From positions 281,930 to 345,929 of the forward strand of contig NZ_BMJA01000001.1 of assembly GCF_014642835.1 (NCBI RefSeq): a stretch of 64,000 nucleotides of DNA, given 5' to 3'. Position numbers and translations under genes: made by a program. A model generated the notes under the pieces. It was not told the origin of the DNA. It made no database searches and was given only the letters and a program-made list of their open reading frames with translations. Source of the stretch: Dyella nitratireducens. Its GTDB lineage: Bacteria > Pseudomonadota > Gammaproteobacteria > Xanthomonadales > Rhodanobacteraceae. This document shows, piece after piece, positions 52,839 through 62,587 of the stretch (its first letter is position 1; each line of letters begins with the position of its first letter).

Positions 52839-54779
52839 ATGTTTTTCGATGCGCGCAAAAACCACCAGCGGCTGATACGCCGCGCCGTAAGCGCGGCACT
52901 GGCAAGTGTGCTGATCCCCTTGGCCGCCAACCCGGCGCAAGCGGCGTCGTATATCCGAGTCAATCTGATCGGTTATCAATCGACGCTTAGCGCCGAAGCC
53001 TATCTGATGACCACATCGTCCATAAGTGGCGAAACCTTCGCGATAAAGAATGCCAGCGGCAGCACCGTTGCTACCGGGAACGTTAGCGCGACCTCCGGGA
53101 AGTGGGGCAGCTACAACGTCTATCCCATCAGCTTCACTCTTTCTACGCCCGGCTCGTACCATATTTCCGTGAGCGGAACCGTTTCTGCCAATTCGCCGCC
53201 ATTCAGCGTCAACACTACCAGCAATCTCTACTCGCAAGGCGTGGCGAATGCGTTGTCGTTTTATCAAAACGAACGTGACGGTGCGAATTACATCTCTTCG
53301 GCTTTACGCACGGCCCCTGGGCATTTGAACGACGCCAATGCGACGGTCTACAAAACACCGGCCTTCGACAGCAATGACAACATCACCAGCAGCTTGAGCG
53401 CCACCGGCGCGACGATCGATGCGTCAGGCGGCTGGTGGGACGCCGGTGACTATCTGAAGTTTGTGCAAACCCATAGTTACGTCGTCGCCCTGATGCTGGT
53501 GGGGATTCGCGACTTCCCCGCGCAAATGGGTGCGAGTTCCAACTCCGATTTCACCAATGAGGCGAAATTCGGCCTGGATTGGCTGCAAAAAATGTGGGAC
53601 GACAATTCCGAGACGCTGTACTACCAGGTAGGCATCGGCACGGATTTCACCAACGCCAATTACCAGAGTGACCACGACATCTGGCGACTTCCGCAAGCCG
53701 ATGATACGTATGGCGGATCGGATTCCACCTATCAGTACATTCGCCATCGGCCGGTTTTTGTTGCAGGGAGTGCGGGATCAAAGATCAGCCCCAATCTGGC
53801 AGGTCGCCTGGCCGCCGATTTTGCGCTTTGCTACTACGTTTTCAAAAACACGGATACGTCGTATGCAAATCAATGCTTGAGATCGGCCGAGCATATTTTC
53901 GATCTCGCCAATACGTCGCCAGGAACCTTGCTTACTGTCGCCCCCAACGATTTCTATCCCGAAACCGAATGGCGTGACGATATGGAACTCGGTGCAACGG
54001 AACTCTATTTTGCACTTCAGAGCGGCGGGCTCCCATCGGGGCTACCCCACACGGACCCGAGTTACTACCTGCAGCAAGCTGCCACTTGGGCGCACAACTA
54101 CATCACCGGGCCGAACGACGGTTCGGACACCCTGAATCTCTACGACGTCAGCGGATTGGCGCATTTTGATCTGTACCGCGCGATAACGCTGGCGGGCAAC
54201 CCGAGTGGATTGGCCGTGACGCAATCCGATCTGCTAAGCGACATCGCCAATCAGATCCAGACGTCGGTGTCGCAGTCGAAAGATCCATTTGGTACACCAT
54301 GGGCCTGGGGCAGCAGTGACACGGTTTCGCACGAGGCCGGCCTTTCCATCATGGCACGCGAATATTATTCGCTCACCAAGACGGGCAGTTATGCGACCGA
54401 TGCCCGTCGCTGGATGGCCAACGTGCTTGGTGCCAACCCATGGGGATTGTCGTTCATCGTCGGGGATGGCTCGCTGTTCCCCTATTGCATGCAGCACCAG
54501 GTAGCGAACATCGTCGGCAGCACGAACGGCATGTCGCCGATACTTAGTGGCGCCGTCGTGGAAGGGCCGACGAATGCCGCATCTTCCGGTTCACTGGATG
54601 GCATGGTTACCTGCCCTCCCAATGGCGAAGATTCGTACAAGGCATTCAACGGTAGTGGTGCCGTATACAAGGACAATGTGCAGTCCTATTCGACCGATGA
54701 ACCCGCTATCGATCTCACCGCAACATCGTTCCTGATGTTTTCATGGCAAATAGCAGGTGCGCCCGCCACGACGCCTTGA
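52839..54779 (+). CDS. secreted GH9 cellulase / endoglucanase with N-terminal Ig-like domain
   Basis: A 646-residue secreted enzyme with a signal peptide (RRAVSAALASVLIPLAANPAQA), an Ig-like CelD_N domain (about 34-130) starting YIRVNLIGYQ, and an (alpha/alpha)6 GH9 domain (about 135-640). The catalytic base motif is WWDAGDYLKF with Asp201 and Asp204; the acid is Glu621 in YSTDEPAIDLTATS. NPWGLSFIVGDGSLFPYCMQ matches the late GH9 block. It probably cleaves beta-1,4-glucan or a related polymer outside the cell. A stable ribosome site GAGGAG lies upstream of the ATG. It follows the GH18 gene by 105 bp on the same strand, perhaps with its own promoter. Confidence 0.9.
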   Translation: MFFDARKNHQRLIRRAVSAALASVLIPLAANPAQAASYIRVNLIGYQSTLSAEAYLMTTSSISGETFAIKNASGSTVATGNVSATSGKWGSYNVYPISFTLSTPGSYHISVSGTVSANSPPFSVNTTSNLYSQGVANALSFYQNERDGANYISSALRTAPGHLNDANATVYKTPAFDSNDNITSSLSATGATIDASGGWWDAGDYLKFVQTHSYVVALMLVGIRDFPAQMGASSNSDFTNEAKFGLDWLQKMWDDNSETLYYQVGIGTDFTNANYQSDHDIWRLPQADDTYGGSDSTYQYIRHRPVFVAGSAGSKISPNLAGRLAADFALCYYVFKNTDTSYANQCLRSAEHIFDLANTSPGTLLTVAPNDFYPETEWRDDMELGATELYFALQSGGLPSGLPHTDPSYYLQQAATWAHNYITGPNDGSDTLNLYDVSGLAHFDLYRAITLAGNPSGLAVTQSDLLSDIANQIQTSVSQSKDPFGTPWAWGSSDTVSHEAGLSIMAREYYSLTKTGSYATDARRWMANVLGANPWGLSFIVGDGSLFPYCMQHQVANIVGSTNGMSPILSGAVVEGPTNAASSGSLDGMVTCPPNGEDSYKAFNGSGAVYKDNVQSYSTDEPAIDLTATSFLMFSWQIAGAPATTP

Positions 54780-54873
54780 TTAAGAACCGGCGCGGTGTTC
54801 GCAGTCGTGATTATTCTCCCCTGCGACCCGCGCCGGATTTTCCTCACCGCTTGGACGTGATCAGCATGACGAT

Positions 54874-54897
54874 ATTGGGGTTTGCACCCCAACCTAC
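54874..54897. repeat. family A palindromic repeat, single unit
   Basis: ATTGGGGTTTGCACCCCAAC followed by CTAC, overlapping the end of lspA and lying after the GH9 gene, in the convergent junction. Confidence 0.85.
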
Positions 54898-55376
54898 TTG
54901 GCAGACCGCAAACCAAACAGGATCAGCAACACGGCACCGACCGAGATGCCGCAATCAGCGACGTTGAAAGTCGGGTAGTACCAATCGTGGTAGTACACCT
55001 GGATGAAGTCGGTGACCTGCGAGGCGTGCAGGCGGTCGACCAGATTACCCAACGCTCCGCCGATCACCAGCGACAATGGCAAGGCAGTACGCCATTCGCG
55101 GCGCGCCGTACGCGTTAGCCACACCAGCAGCGCGGCGGTAATCGCCACTGCCAGTACCACGAAAAACCAACGCTGCCAGCCGCTGCTCTGCGCGAGAAAG
55201 CTGAAGGCGGCCCCGGTGTTGAAAGCCAGCGTCCAGTTGAGGAAGCCGGGGATGACTGGATGCGGCATGCCCTCCGGCTGCAGTGACGTCAAAGCCCACC
55301 ACTTGGTGAGCTGGTCGAGGACGATGGTTAGGGCGGAAACCAGCAGCCAGGGAAGTGCGTTGGGTTTGGGGTGCAT
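54894..55376 (-). CDS. lspA: lipoprotein signal peptidase (signal peptidase II)
   Basis: A 160-residue four-span aspartyl protease that removes signal peptides from prolipoproteins. The catalytic Asp residues are D123 (NLVDRLHASQVTDFIQVYY) and D141 (FNVADCGIS). The N-terminal VLDQLTKWW and central NTGAAFSFL blocks are present. It is downstream of ileS, the standard order. Confidence 0.96.
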   Translation of the reverse strand: MHPKPNALPWLLVSALTIVLDQLTKWWALTSLQPEGMPHPVIPGFLNWTLAFNTGAAFSFLAQSSGWQRWFFVVLAVAITAALLVWLTRTARREWRTALPLSLVIGGALGNLVDRLHASQVTDFIQVYYHDWYYPTFNVADCGISVGAVLLILFGLRSAK

Positions 55377-55450
55377 GGGTGTTCTCTAAAAGACTTCCGG
55401 AGGCAAAGCTGATCTTCTACACACTACCTCGAAGCGCCATTTTTACCTTG

Positions 55451-55532
55451 CCGTCATTCCCGCGAAAGCGGGAATCCATTGCCGCCTTTCGCCGAGGAGC
55501 AAAATGGATTCCCGCTTTCGCGGGAATGACGG
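55451..55532. repeat. family B inverted repeat, perfect 30-bp arms
   Basis: Arms 55451-55480 and 55503-55532 start CCGTCATTCCCGCGAAAGCG and are exact reverse complements, with a 22-bp loop. It lies between ileS and lspA. Confidence 0.94.
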
Positions 55533-55570
55533 CGCGGAGAAACAACGCCGTAAGGAGCAGTGGACGGCAA

Positions 55571-58429
55571 TCAGAACCAGCGACGATCTTCGCCCGGCCC
55601 GTCCACATTGCTCACGCAGCGCCCGCAAAGTTCCGGGTGCTCCGCATGGCTGCCCACATCCTCGCGACGATGCCAGCAGCGAACACACTTCGCCGCATCG
55701 CTCACGCTGGCGGACACATACACCTCACCACCACCTTCGAGCTGCAACACCGTCGCATCCGCCGGATGCGGCTGCAGCGGCGCAAAACTCAGCTCGGAGG
55801 TGATGAAGAAGAAGCGCAGTTCGTCCACCGTCGCCGCATAGCGCTCCGTCGTCGCAGGATCCGCATGCAGCACCAGCTTCGCCTCCAGTGCGGCACCGAT
55901 CTTTTCGGCCTTGCGCATGTCCTCCAGCACGCGTGACACCGTGTCACGCATCGCCAGCAAGTCGGCCCAGTAACGGCGCTGCTCCGGCGAGCCCTGCGTA
56001 TTCGCCAATCCGCCGTACCAGGTTTCGAACAGTACGCTCTCGCCGCGTTCACCCGGCATGAGCTGCCAGATTTCTTCCGCGGTGAAGCTCAAGATGGGCG
56101 CCAACCAGCGCACCAGCGCTTCCAGGATGCGATACATCGCGCTCTGTGCACTGCGCCGGCCGAGGCTTTCCGTCGGCATCGTGTAGAGACGGTCCTTGGT
56201 GATGTCGAGGTACAACGCACCCATCTCGTTGGTGCAGAAGTTCTGCACACGCTGCACGATTTCGGGGAAGTCGTAGCGCTCGTACGCAGCCAGCACGGCT
56301 TGCTGCAGCTCATAGGCTTGCGCCACCGCCCATTGATCGAGCAGCAGGCTCTGCTCCACCGGCACAAGATGCTTGCCCGGATCGAAGCCATCGAGATTAC
56401 CGAGCAGAAAGCGCGCGGTGTTGCGGATGCGGCGATACATATCCGACACGCGCTTCAGGATTTCCTCCGACAAGGACATCTCGTAGCGGTAATCGGTCGA
56501 CGCCACCCACAAGCGCAGGATGTCCGCGCCAAGGCGATTCATGATGTCCTGCGGCTCGATGCCGTTGCCCAATGACTTGGACATCTTGCGGCCCTGCGCA
56601 TCGACGGTGAAGCCGTGCGTCAGCAACTGCTTGTATGGCGGCTTGCCGTCGAGCATGGATGCGGTGAGCAGCGAGGAATGGAACCAGCCGCGATGTTGGT
56701 CCGAACCTTCCAAGTAAAGATCGGCCGGGAAATGCTGCACGTCGGCATGCGAGCCGCGCAGCACGTGCCAGTGCGTGGTGCCGGAATCGAACCACACATC
56801 CAGCGTGTCGCGGTTCTTCTCGTAGTGCTCGGCATCCGCACCCAGCAGTTCCGCGGGATCGAGGCTTTGCCACGCTTCGATGCCATGCTGCTCGACACGT
56901 TTGGCCACTTCCTCCAGCAACTCCGGCGTACGCGGATGCAGTTCGCCGCTTTCGCGATGAACGAAGAACGCCATCGGCACACCCCACTGTCGCTGGCGCG
57001 ACAGCGTCCAGTCGGGACGATCGGCAATCATGTTATGCAGGCGCTGCTTGCCCCACGCCGGGAAGAACTGCGTGACCTCCACGCCTTCCAGCGCCGTCTC
57101 GCGCAGCGTCTTGCCACCGTCCTTCGGCGTGATGTCCATGCCGGCGAACCACTGCGAGGTGGCGCGATAGATGATGGGCGTCTTGTGGCGCCAGCAATGC
57201 ATGTAGCTGTGCGCGTATTTGTTCTGGTGCAGCAGCGAACCGGCCTGGTCCAGCACTTCGACGATCTTGGGATTGGCCTTCCATAGGAACATGCCGCCGA
57301 ACAGCGGCAGCCAGGAGGCATAGACGCCATTGCCCATCACCGGATTGAGGATATCGGCGTCCTTCATGCCGTAGGCCTTGCACGACTGGAAGTCTTCCAC
57401 GCCGTACGCGGGTGCGGAGTGCACGATGCCGGTACCGGTATCCAGCGTGACGTAGTCACCGAAATAAACCGGCGAAAGACGCGCATAACCAGGATCCACC
57501 GCATACAGCGGATGCCGGAATTTCAGATCACCCAACTCATGGCCTTCCACGGAGGCGACGATATGGCCGTCCACGCCGTACGTCTTCAAGCACTCTTCGA
57601 CGCGATCGGTGGCGAGTATCAGCAAGCCTTTCGGCGTGTCGACCAGGCTGTAGCTGAATTCCGGATGCAGGTTGAGCGCCTGGTTGGCGGGAATCGTCCA
57701 CGGCGTGGTGGTCCAGATCACGAGTTGGCCGTTGGGCTTGGGCAATTTCTCCAAGCCGAATGCCTTGGCCACCGCAGCAGGATCGTCGAACGCAAAACCG
57801 ACGTCGATGGCGATGTCGGTCTTGTCTTCGTATTCCACTTCCGCTTCGGCCAGCGCGGAGCCGCAGTCGAAGCACCAGTTGACGGGCTTCAGGCCGCGAT
57901 AGATGTAGCCCTTGCGCAGCAGCTCGGCCAGCGCGCGGATTTCGCCCGCTTCGTTCTGCGGCGCCATGGTGAGGTAGGGACGATCCCATTCACCCAGCAC
58001 ACCCAGACGCTTGAAATCGCCCTTCTGCTTCTGGATCTGCTCGTTGGCATAAGCACGCGCCTTGCTCATCACCTCGCCGGTGGGGAGGTTTTTGCCGAAC
58101 TGCTTTTCGATCTGGATTTCGATCGGCATGCCATGGCAATCCCAACCCGGCACATACGGTGCGTGATAGCCGGCCAGCAGCTTGGACTTCACCACCACGT
58201 CCTTGAGGATCTTGTTGATCGCGTGGCCCAGATGGATGGCGCCGTTCGCGTACGGCGGGCCATCGTGCAGCACGAACATGGGACGTCCGGCCGTCTTGGC
58301 CTGGATCTGCGCGTAGCGGTTTACCTTTTCCCATTCGGCCAGCCAGCCCGGTTCGCGCTTGGGCAGGTCGCCGCGCATCGGGAAGGTGGTTTGCGGCAGG
58401 TTGATGGTGCTCTTGTAGTCCTGGGTCAT
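55571..58429 (-). CDS. ileS: isoleucyl-tRNA synthetase
   Basis: A 952-residue class I synthetase. The HIGH motif is [11 protein letters not shown] (HLGH at 66-69), KMSKS is at KMSKSLGN near 613, an editing domain lies between, and a C-terminal zinc finger reads CVRCW..ELCGRC. Length and layout are normal for the bacterial type I enzyme. It sits between ribF and lspA. Confidence 0.98.
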   Translation of the reverse strand: MTQDYKSTINLPQTTFPMRGDLPKREPGWLAEWEKVNRYAQIQAKTAGRPMFVLHDGPPYANGAIHLGHAINKILKDVVVKSKLLAGYHAPYVPGWDCHGMPIEIQIEKQFGKNLPTGEVMSKARAYANEQIQKQKGDFKRLGVLGEWDRPYLTMAPQNEAGEIRALAELLRKGYIYRGLKPVNWCFDCGSALAEAEVEYEDKTDIAIDVGFAFDDPAAVAKAFGLEKLPKPNGQLVIWTTTPWTIPANQALNLHPEFSYSLVDTPKGLLILATDRVEECLKTYGVDGHIVASVEGHELGDLKFRHPLYAVDPGYARLSPVYFGDYVTLDTGTGIVHSAPAYGVEDFQSCKAYGMKDADILNPVMGNGVYASWLPLFGGMFLWKANPKIVEVLDQAGSLLHQNKYAHSYMHCWRHKTPIIYRATSQWFAGMDITPKDGGKTLRETALEGVEVTQFFPAWGKQRLHNMIADRPDWTLSRQRQWGVPMAFFVHRESGELHPRTPELLEEVAKRVEQHGIEAWQSLDPAELLGADAEHYEKNRDTLDVWFDSGTTHWHVLRGSHADVQHFPADLYLEGSDQHRGWFHSSLLTASMLDGKPPYKQLLTHGFTVDAQGRKMSKSLGNGIEPQDIMNRLGADILRLWVASTDYRYEMSLSEEILKRVSDMYRRIRNTARFLLGNLDGFDPGKHLVPVEQSLLLDQWAVAQAYELQQAVLAAYERYDFPEIVQRVQNFCTNEMGALYLDITKDRLYTMPTESLGRRSAQSAMYRILEALVRWLAPILSFTAEEIWQLMPGERGESVLFETWYGGLANTQGSPEQRRYWADLLAMRDTVSRVLEDMRKAEKIGAALEAKLVLHADPATTERYAATVDELRFFFITSELSFAPLQPHPADATVLQLEGGGEVYVSASVSDAAKCVRCWHRREDVGSHAEHPELCGRCVSNVDGPGEDRRWF

Positions 58430-58606
58430 CGCTCGGGTGCCGTGGTTACGGTGATTCCGCTTCGATGCCCGGAGGGAACCGAAGCCTCGTGCTATCTGCC
58501 CGCCGCGCGCGGCGGCAAGCGCACGCGCTTCGGCGGGTGCGTCAAATAATAATGATCGTCGCGGCGGGTGCCGTGGACGGAGTGTGCAAGCTGGACATGG
58601 TGCCTT

Positions 58607-59575
58607 TCATGATGCGGCCTGGTTCGCGTCGATCAATGCCGGGTTCATCCCAAGGATCTCCCGGGCGGAACGCGCATCATGCCGCATTTGTTCCTTCAAT
58701 GCGTCGAGTCCGTCGAATTTCATCTCGTCGCGCAGCTTGGCCACCAGCTCTACCGCCATGCGCTGGCCGTAAAGATCGCCCTCGAAATCGAACAGGTGCA
58801 CTTCCAGCAGGGGCTCCGCCACTTCGTTGACGGTGGGCCGCGTACCCAGGCTGGCTACGGCCGGCCAGCTGCATTCGCCCTCACCCAGCCCCACGCGTAC
58901 GGCAAAGATGCCGTGCACCGGGGTCACGCGGTCGCGCAGATGAATGTTGGCAGTGGGAAAGCCCAACTCACGGCCGAGCCGGTTGCCGTATTCGACCTTG
59001 CCCTCGATCACGAAGGGCCGGCCCAGCAGCGGCGTTGCGGCGCCGAAATTGCCGGCTGCCAGCAATGCTCGCACCCGGCTGGCAGAAACGCGCTCGCCGT
59101 CCAGCAGCACAGCGGGCATGGTGTGCGCGACAAAACCGCGTTCCTTGCCGATGCGTTCCAGCATGGCTACATCGCCGGCGCGCTTGTGGCCGAAACGGAA
59201 ATCCCCGCCAACCCAGACCTCCCGCACCTTGAGGCGGTCGATCAGCACGCGCTGCACGAAGTCCTCCGCGGACATGGCCGTCAACGCCTGGTTGAAGCGC
59301 AGCAGCAGCGTGTGTTCCATGCCGGCCGCAGCGAAGCCCAGCAGCTTTTCACGTACGCTCGACAGGCGTGGCACCGGCTCCTTGGAGAAATAAGCGCGTG
59401 GCAGCGGTTCGAAGCTCACTACGATCGGCGTGCAGCCGAGTGCCTGCGCACGTTGGCGCACTTCGCTGAGCAAGGCTTGATGGCCGCGGTGCAGGCCATC
59501 AAAAGCGCCGACCGCAACCACACTGCCGCCGGGGGCCAGGCACGGCCCCGCGACATCCCGGGACAGTTTCATCAT
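58607..59575 (-). CDS. ribF: bifunctional riboflavin kinase / FAD synthetase
   Basis: A 322-residue enzyme that makes FMN and then FAD. The N-terminal FAD synthetase shows VVAVGAFDGLHRGHQALL (G-x-F-D-G-x-H-x-G-H), then VWVGGDFRFGHKRAGD; the C-terminal riboflavin kinase shows GKVEYGNRLGRELGFPTANI. The start is placed at ATG 59575 (MMKLSRDVAG); longer forms to 59599 or 59665 lie inside murJ and are unlike relatives. A TATAAT box is 6 bp upstream, so the message may be leaderless. Confidence 0.94.
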   Translation of the reverse strand: MMKLSRDVAGPCLAPGGSVVAVGAFDGLHRGHQALLSEVRQRAQALGCTPIVVSFEPLPRAYFSKEPVPRLSSVREKLLGFAAAGMEHTLLLRFNQALTAMSAEDFVQRVLIDRLKVREVWVGGDFRFGHKRAGDVAMLERIGKERGFVAHTMPAVLLDGERVSASRVRALLAAGNFGAATPLLGRPFVIEGKVEYGNRLGRELGFPTANIHLRDRVTPVHGIFAVRVGLGEGECSWPAVASLGTRPTVNEVAEPLLEVHLFDFEGDLYGQRMAVELVAKLRDEMKFDGLDALKEQMRHDARSAREILGMNPALIDANQAAS

Positions 59576-59581
59576 CCGGCG

Positions 59582-59587
59582 ATTATA
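59582..59587 (-). promoter_or_regulatory. candidate -10 box TATAAT for ribF
   Basis: On the minus strand the consensus TATAAT lies 6 bp before the ribF ATG, with GATTTG about 16 bp further upstream as a weak -35. Transcription would begin at or next to the ATG. Confidence 0.45.
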
Positions 59588-59591
59588 GCGT

Positions 59592-61199
59592 TCAGTCATG
59601 TTGCAAATCGCGCAGACGAAAACCGGTAGCAAACAACACCATGACATAGGTCGCACCGCCCGCACTGACCAGCAGGGCCAGGCGCCAGACGCGTCCGGCC
59701 ACCGAAAGCTGCGTCCAATCCGGCCAGTACCAGCGCCCCAGCAACAAGAGCGCGACCATCGCCGTGCAAGCCAGCGTCAGCCGCGTAAGGTGACGCCCCC
59801 ATCCCGGCTGCAGCTGATAGATATCCGCCCGCCGCAGCCAACGCCACAACAGTGCCAGGTTGACGTAGCTCGCTATCGCACTGGCCATGCCCAATGCCAG
59901 ATGCAGTCCTGGCACTTTCGACAAACCATCCAGCAATGAACCGGCCTTCAATGCCACAGGCGCCCAAAGCGTGTAGAGCGTCAGCAGAAACACACCATTG
60001 AGCAGCATGTTGGAAAGCAGCGATGTGACACCGGCGCGCACTGGCGTGCGCGTGTCCTTGCGCGCATAGAACGCGGGCAGCAGCACTTTCACCAGTGCGT
60101 AGGCCGGCACACCAAAACTCAGCGCAGTCACCGATAGCGTGGTCATGCGCGTATCGAACGGTCGAAACTGGCCATTCTGAAACAGCGTGGCAACCAATGG
60201 CTGGGCCAACAGCATCAGCCCAAACATGGCCGGCACGGCAATCAGCAGCGTGGTGCGCAAGCCCCAATCCAATGCCTTGGAAAAGCCTTCGTGATCCGTA
60301 GCGACGTGATGGCGCGACAGCGATGGCAGTATCACCGTGCCTAGTGCCACACCGAACACGCCCAGCGGCAGCTCAAGAAAACGATCGGCTTGCGACAGCC
60401 AGGTTTGCGAACCGGAAATCAGCAGCGAAGCGATCACCGTGTCGAACAGCAAATTGATCTGCGATACCGAGGAACCGAACAGCGTCGGCACCATCTGCCG
60501 CATGATCCGCTGCACCTGCGGATGGCTCCAACCCCAGCGCGGCAAAGCCAGCAGATCGAGCTTGCGCAACGCAGGAAGTTGAAACAGCACCTGGAAAACG
60601 CCTGCGACGAGCACCGCCCAACCCATCGCCAGGATCGGCGTCTGCAGACGCTTCGACAGCCACCATGCACCGGCGATCATGCATAGGTTGAGAATCACCG
60701 GCGTAAGCGCCGGCAAACCGAAGCGATGGAAGCTGTTGAGCGCGCCACCCGCCAACGCCGTCAGCGAGACGAACAGCAGAAACGGAAAGGTGAGCCGCAG
60801 CAGTTCGACAGTGAGCGTGAACTTGTGCGGCTCATCCACCGCCCCCGGCGTGAATACAGTCGCCACCTGCGGCGCGAACAGCACGCACAGCGCGGCGACC
60901 ACCAGCAGCACGCCGCCCAGCGTTCCAGCCACGCGCGACATCAGCTCCTTCAACTCGGCGTGCGTGCCCTTTTCCTTCACCTCGGTGAAGACCGGCACGA
61001 AGGCGGTTGAGAATGCACCTTCCGCGAACATGCGGCGCATGAAATTGGGAATACGGAACGCTACCCAGAACGCATCGGTGGCGACATTGGCACCGAACAC
61101 GTGGCTGATCGAGATATCCCTGAGCAGCCCGAGCACGCGCGAAACCATGGTCATGCTGCTGAAAGAGAGCAGCCCGCGTAACATGCTGGGGGATTTCAT
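59592..61199 (-). CDS. murJ: lipid II flippase MurJ
   Basis: A 535-residue, 14-span MOP-family transporter that flips lipid II across the inner membrane for peptidoglycan synthesis. It shows the N-terminal MTMVSRVLGLLRDISISHVFGA, the AFRIPNFMRRMFAEGAFSTA block and multiple conserved Arg/Asp residues facing the cavity. It is divergent from rpsT and followed by ribF, the usual order. Confidence 0.96.
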   Translation of the reverse strand: MKSPSMLRGLLSFSSMTMVSRVLGLLRDISISHVFGANVATDAFWVAFRIPNFMRRMFAEGAFSTAFVPVFTEVKEKGTHAELKELMSRVAGTLGGVLLVVAALCVLFAPQVATVFTPGAVDEPHKFTLTVELLRLTFPFLLFVSLTALAGGALNSFHRFGLPALTPVILNLCMIAGAWWLSKRLQTPILAMGWAVLVAGVFQVLFQLPALRKLDLLALPRWGWSHPQVQRIMRQMVPTLFGSSVSQINLLFDTVIASLLISGSQTWLSQADRFLELPLGVFGVALGTVILPSLSRHHVATDHEGFSKALDWGLRTTLLIAVPAMFGLMLLAQPLVATLFQNGQFRPFDTRMTTLSVTALSFGVPAYALVKVLLPAFYARKDTRTPVRAGVTSLLSNMLLNGVFLLTLYTLWAPVALKAGSLLDGLSKVPGLHLALGMASAIASYVNLALLWRWLRRADIYQLQPGWGRHLTRLTLACTAMVALLLLGRWYWPDWTQLSVAGRVWRLALLVSAGGATYVMVLFATGFRLRDLQHD

Positions 61200-61447
61200 G
61201 CGGAGGCAGGGTCCTGGGCTCTTCCCCCTCTCCCCTTTGGGGAAGAGGGTTGGGGGTGGGGGGCGAATCTTGCCAGGATGTTATCTGTGCTCCTTATGAA
61301 AGCACGAGAGGTCACGGCAAGATTGCCCGCCCGCTCCGCAGAGGGAGAGGGAACAAAGAGCGCCGCGCTTAACCACTTGACCCATCGGCAAAATGACGCC
61401 ATAATTGCCGCCTTTTTCCAGCCCAGTATTCATTCCGGAGTTCTACC

Positions 61448-61711
61448 TTGGCCAACATCAAGTCCGCGAAGAAGCGCGCGCGCCAGTCCGAGCAGCATCG
61501 CCTGCGCAACGTCAGCGCCCGTTCCATGGTTCGTAGTGCCCTGCGCAAGGTCGTCAAGGCGATCGAGGCGAAGGATAAGGCTGCCGCCGTGGAAGCGTTT
61601 GCGGCTGCCCAGCCGGTGATGGATCGTTACGCCGCTCGCGGCCTGATCCACAAGAACAAGGCCGCTCGCCACAAGAGCCGCCTGAACGCCAAGATTCGCG
61701 AGCTGGCCTAA
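61448..61711 (+). CDS. rpsT: 30S ribosomal protein S20
   Basis: An 87-residue basic helical protein ([20 protein letters not shown]..) that binds 16S rRNA early in assembly. The start codon is TTG at 61448, seven bases after GGAG; E. coli rpsT also uses UUG, which supports autogenous translational control. A strong terminator follows. Confidence 0.97.
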   Translation: MANIKSAKKRARQSEQHRLRNVSARSMVRSALRKVVKAIEAKDKAAAVEAFAAAQPVMDRYAARGLIHKNKAARHKSRLNAKIRELA

Positions 61712-61740
61712 GGCCTGGCGAGCATCGGGTTGGTACAGAA

Positions 61741-61767
61741 AAAGCCGGCGGAAACGCCGGCTTTTTT
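61741..61767 (+). terminator. rho-independent terminator of rpsT
   Basis: AAAGCCGGC, GGAAAC loop, GCCGGCTTTTTT: an 8-9 bp stem followed by a T run, 30 bp after the rpsT stop. Confidence 0.93.
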
Positions 61768-61792
61768 CATTGCCGGGATATCCGCTTCTCGT

Positions 61793-61862
61793 AGGTTGGG
61801 GTGCAAACCCCAACATGGCGGGATGACAGGCATGGCGATGTTGGGTTTGCACCCCAACCTAC
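61793..61862. repeat. family A palindromic repeat pair
   Basis: GTAGGTTGGGGTGCAAACCC on the left and GTTGGGTTTGCACCCCAACC on the right (one G shorter). It lies between rpsT and cutC, touching the cutC stop. Confidence 0.9.
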
Positions 61863-62587
61863 CCGGCAAGCTGCGCCTTCATCGCCCGCACTTCCTCCAC
61901 ACTGCTCTGCTCGATATCCGGCGCAAGATCCTTCAAGGCCAGATTGAGATACCGCATCGAGGACTTCACCACCGCACGCGCCGAGCCATGAAATTCATGC
62001 GCGCCGGTCAGTCGGACCACCTCGGCCAAGTTGCCCGAGCGAATGCCCGCCCCGGCCATCACTTTGATCCGCTCACCGGCCTGCCTCACCAGACCCGCAA
62101 TCACCTGCGCACCGGCCAAGGCATTCGCGCATCCACCCGACGTAAGCACACGCTCGCAGCCCAACCCCATGATGTCATCCAGCGCGCGATTCAAATCTGC
62201 GCTGGCATCGATCGCACGATGGAACGTCACGCCCAGCTTGCCAGCTGCGTTCATCAATTCGCGGCAACGCGGATCAACGTACCCCTCCGCATTCAGCGCG
62301 CCGATCACCACGCCGTTAAAACCCAAGCTGGCACACGTTTCGATGTCACGCTGCATGATGTCGAAATCAACATCGTCATAAAGAAAATCACCGCCGCGTG
62401 GCCTCACCAGCACATACACCGGAATACGGACACGTTCGCGCACAACAGCCAGCATGCCGTATGACGGCGTGATACCACCCTCGGCCAGGCTGCTGCAAAG
62501 TTCGACGCGATCGGCGCCACCTTCTTGCGCGGCGAGAGCGGAAGCCAGCGAACCGGCGGCGATTTCAAGCAAGGGTTGTCGAGACAT
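61859..62587 (-). CDS. cutC: copper homeostasis protein CutC family
   Basis: A 242-residue TIM-barrel protein of the CutC family. It shows the N-terminal LEIAAGSLASALAAQEGGAD, RVELCSSLAEGGITPSYG, PVYVLVRPRGGDFLY and VLTSGGCANALAG. The family was linked to copper tolerance in E. coli, but the biochemical role is unsettled. Length is normal. Its start overlaps the stop of the asparaginase-like gene by one base (TGATG), so the two are probably cotranscribed. Confidence 0.92.
   Translation of the reverse strand: MSRQPLLEIAAGSLASALAAQEGGADRVELCSSLAEGGITPSYGMLAVVRERVRIPVYVLVRPRGGDFLYDDVDFDIMQRDIETCASLGFNGVVIGALNAEGYVDPRCRELMNAAGKLGVTFHRAIDASADLNRALDDIMGLGCERVLTSGGCANALAGAQVIAGLVRQAGERIKVMAGAGIRSGNLAEVVRLTGAHEFHGSARAVVKSSMRYLNLALKDLAPDIEQSSVEEVRAMKAQLAG

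Noticed and set aside
57419..58549. 376-codon plus-strand open frame opposite ileS
   Set aside because: Antisense shadow of the ileS 5' region; no domain features.
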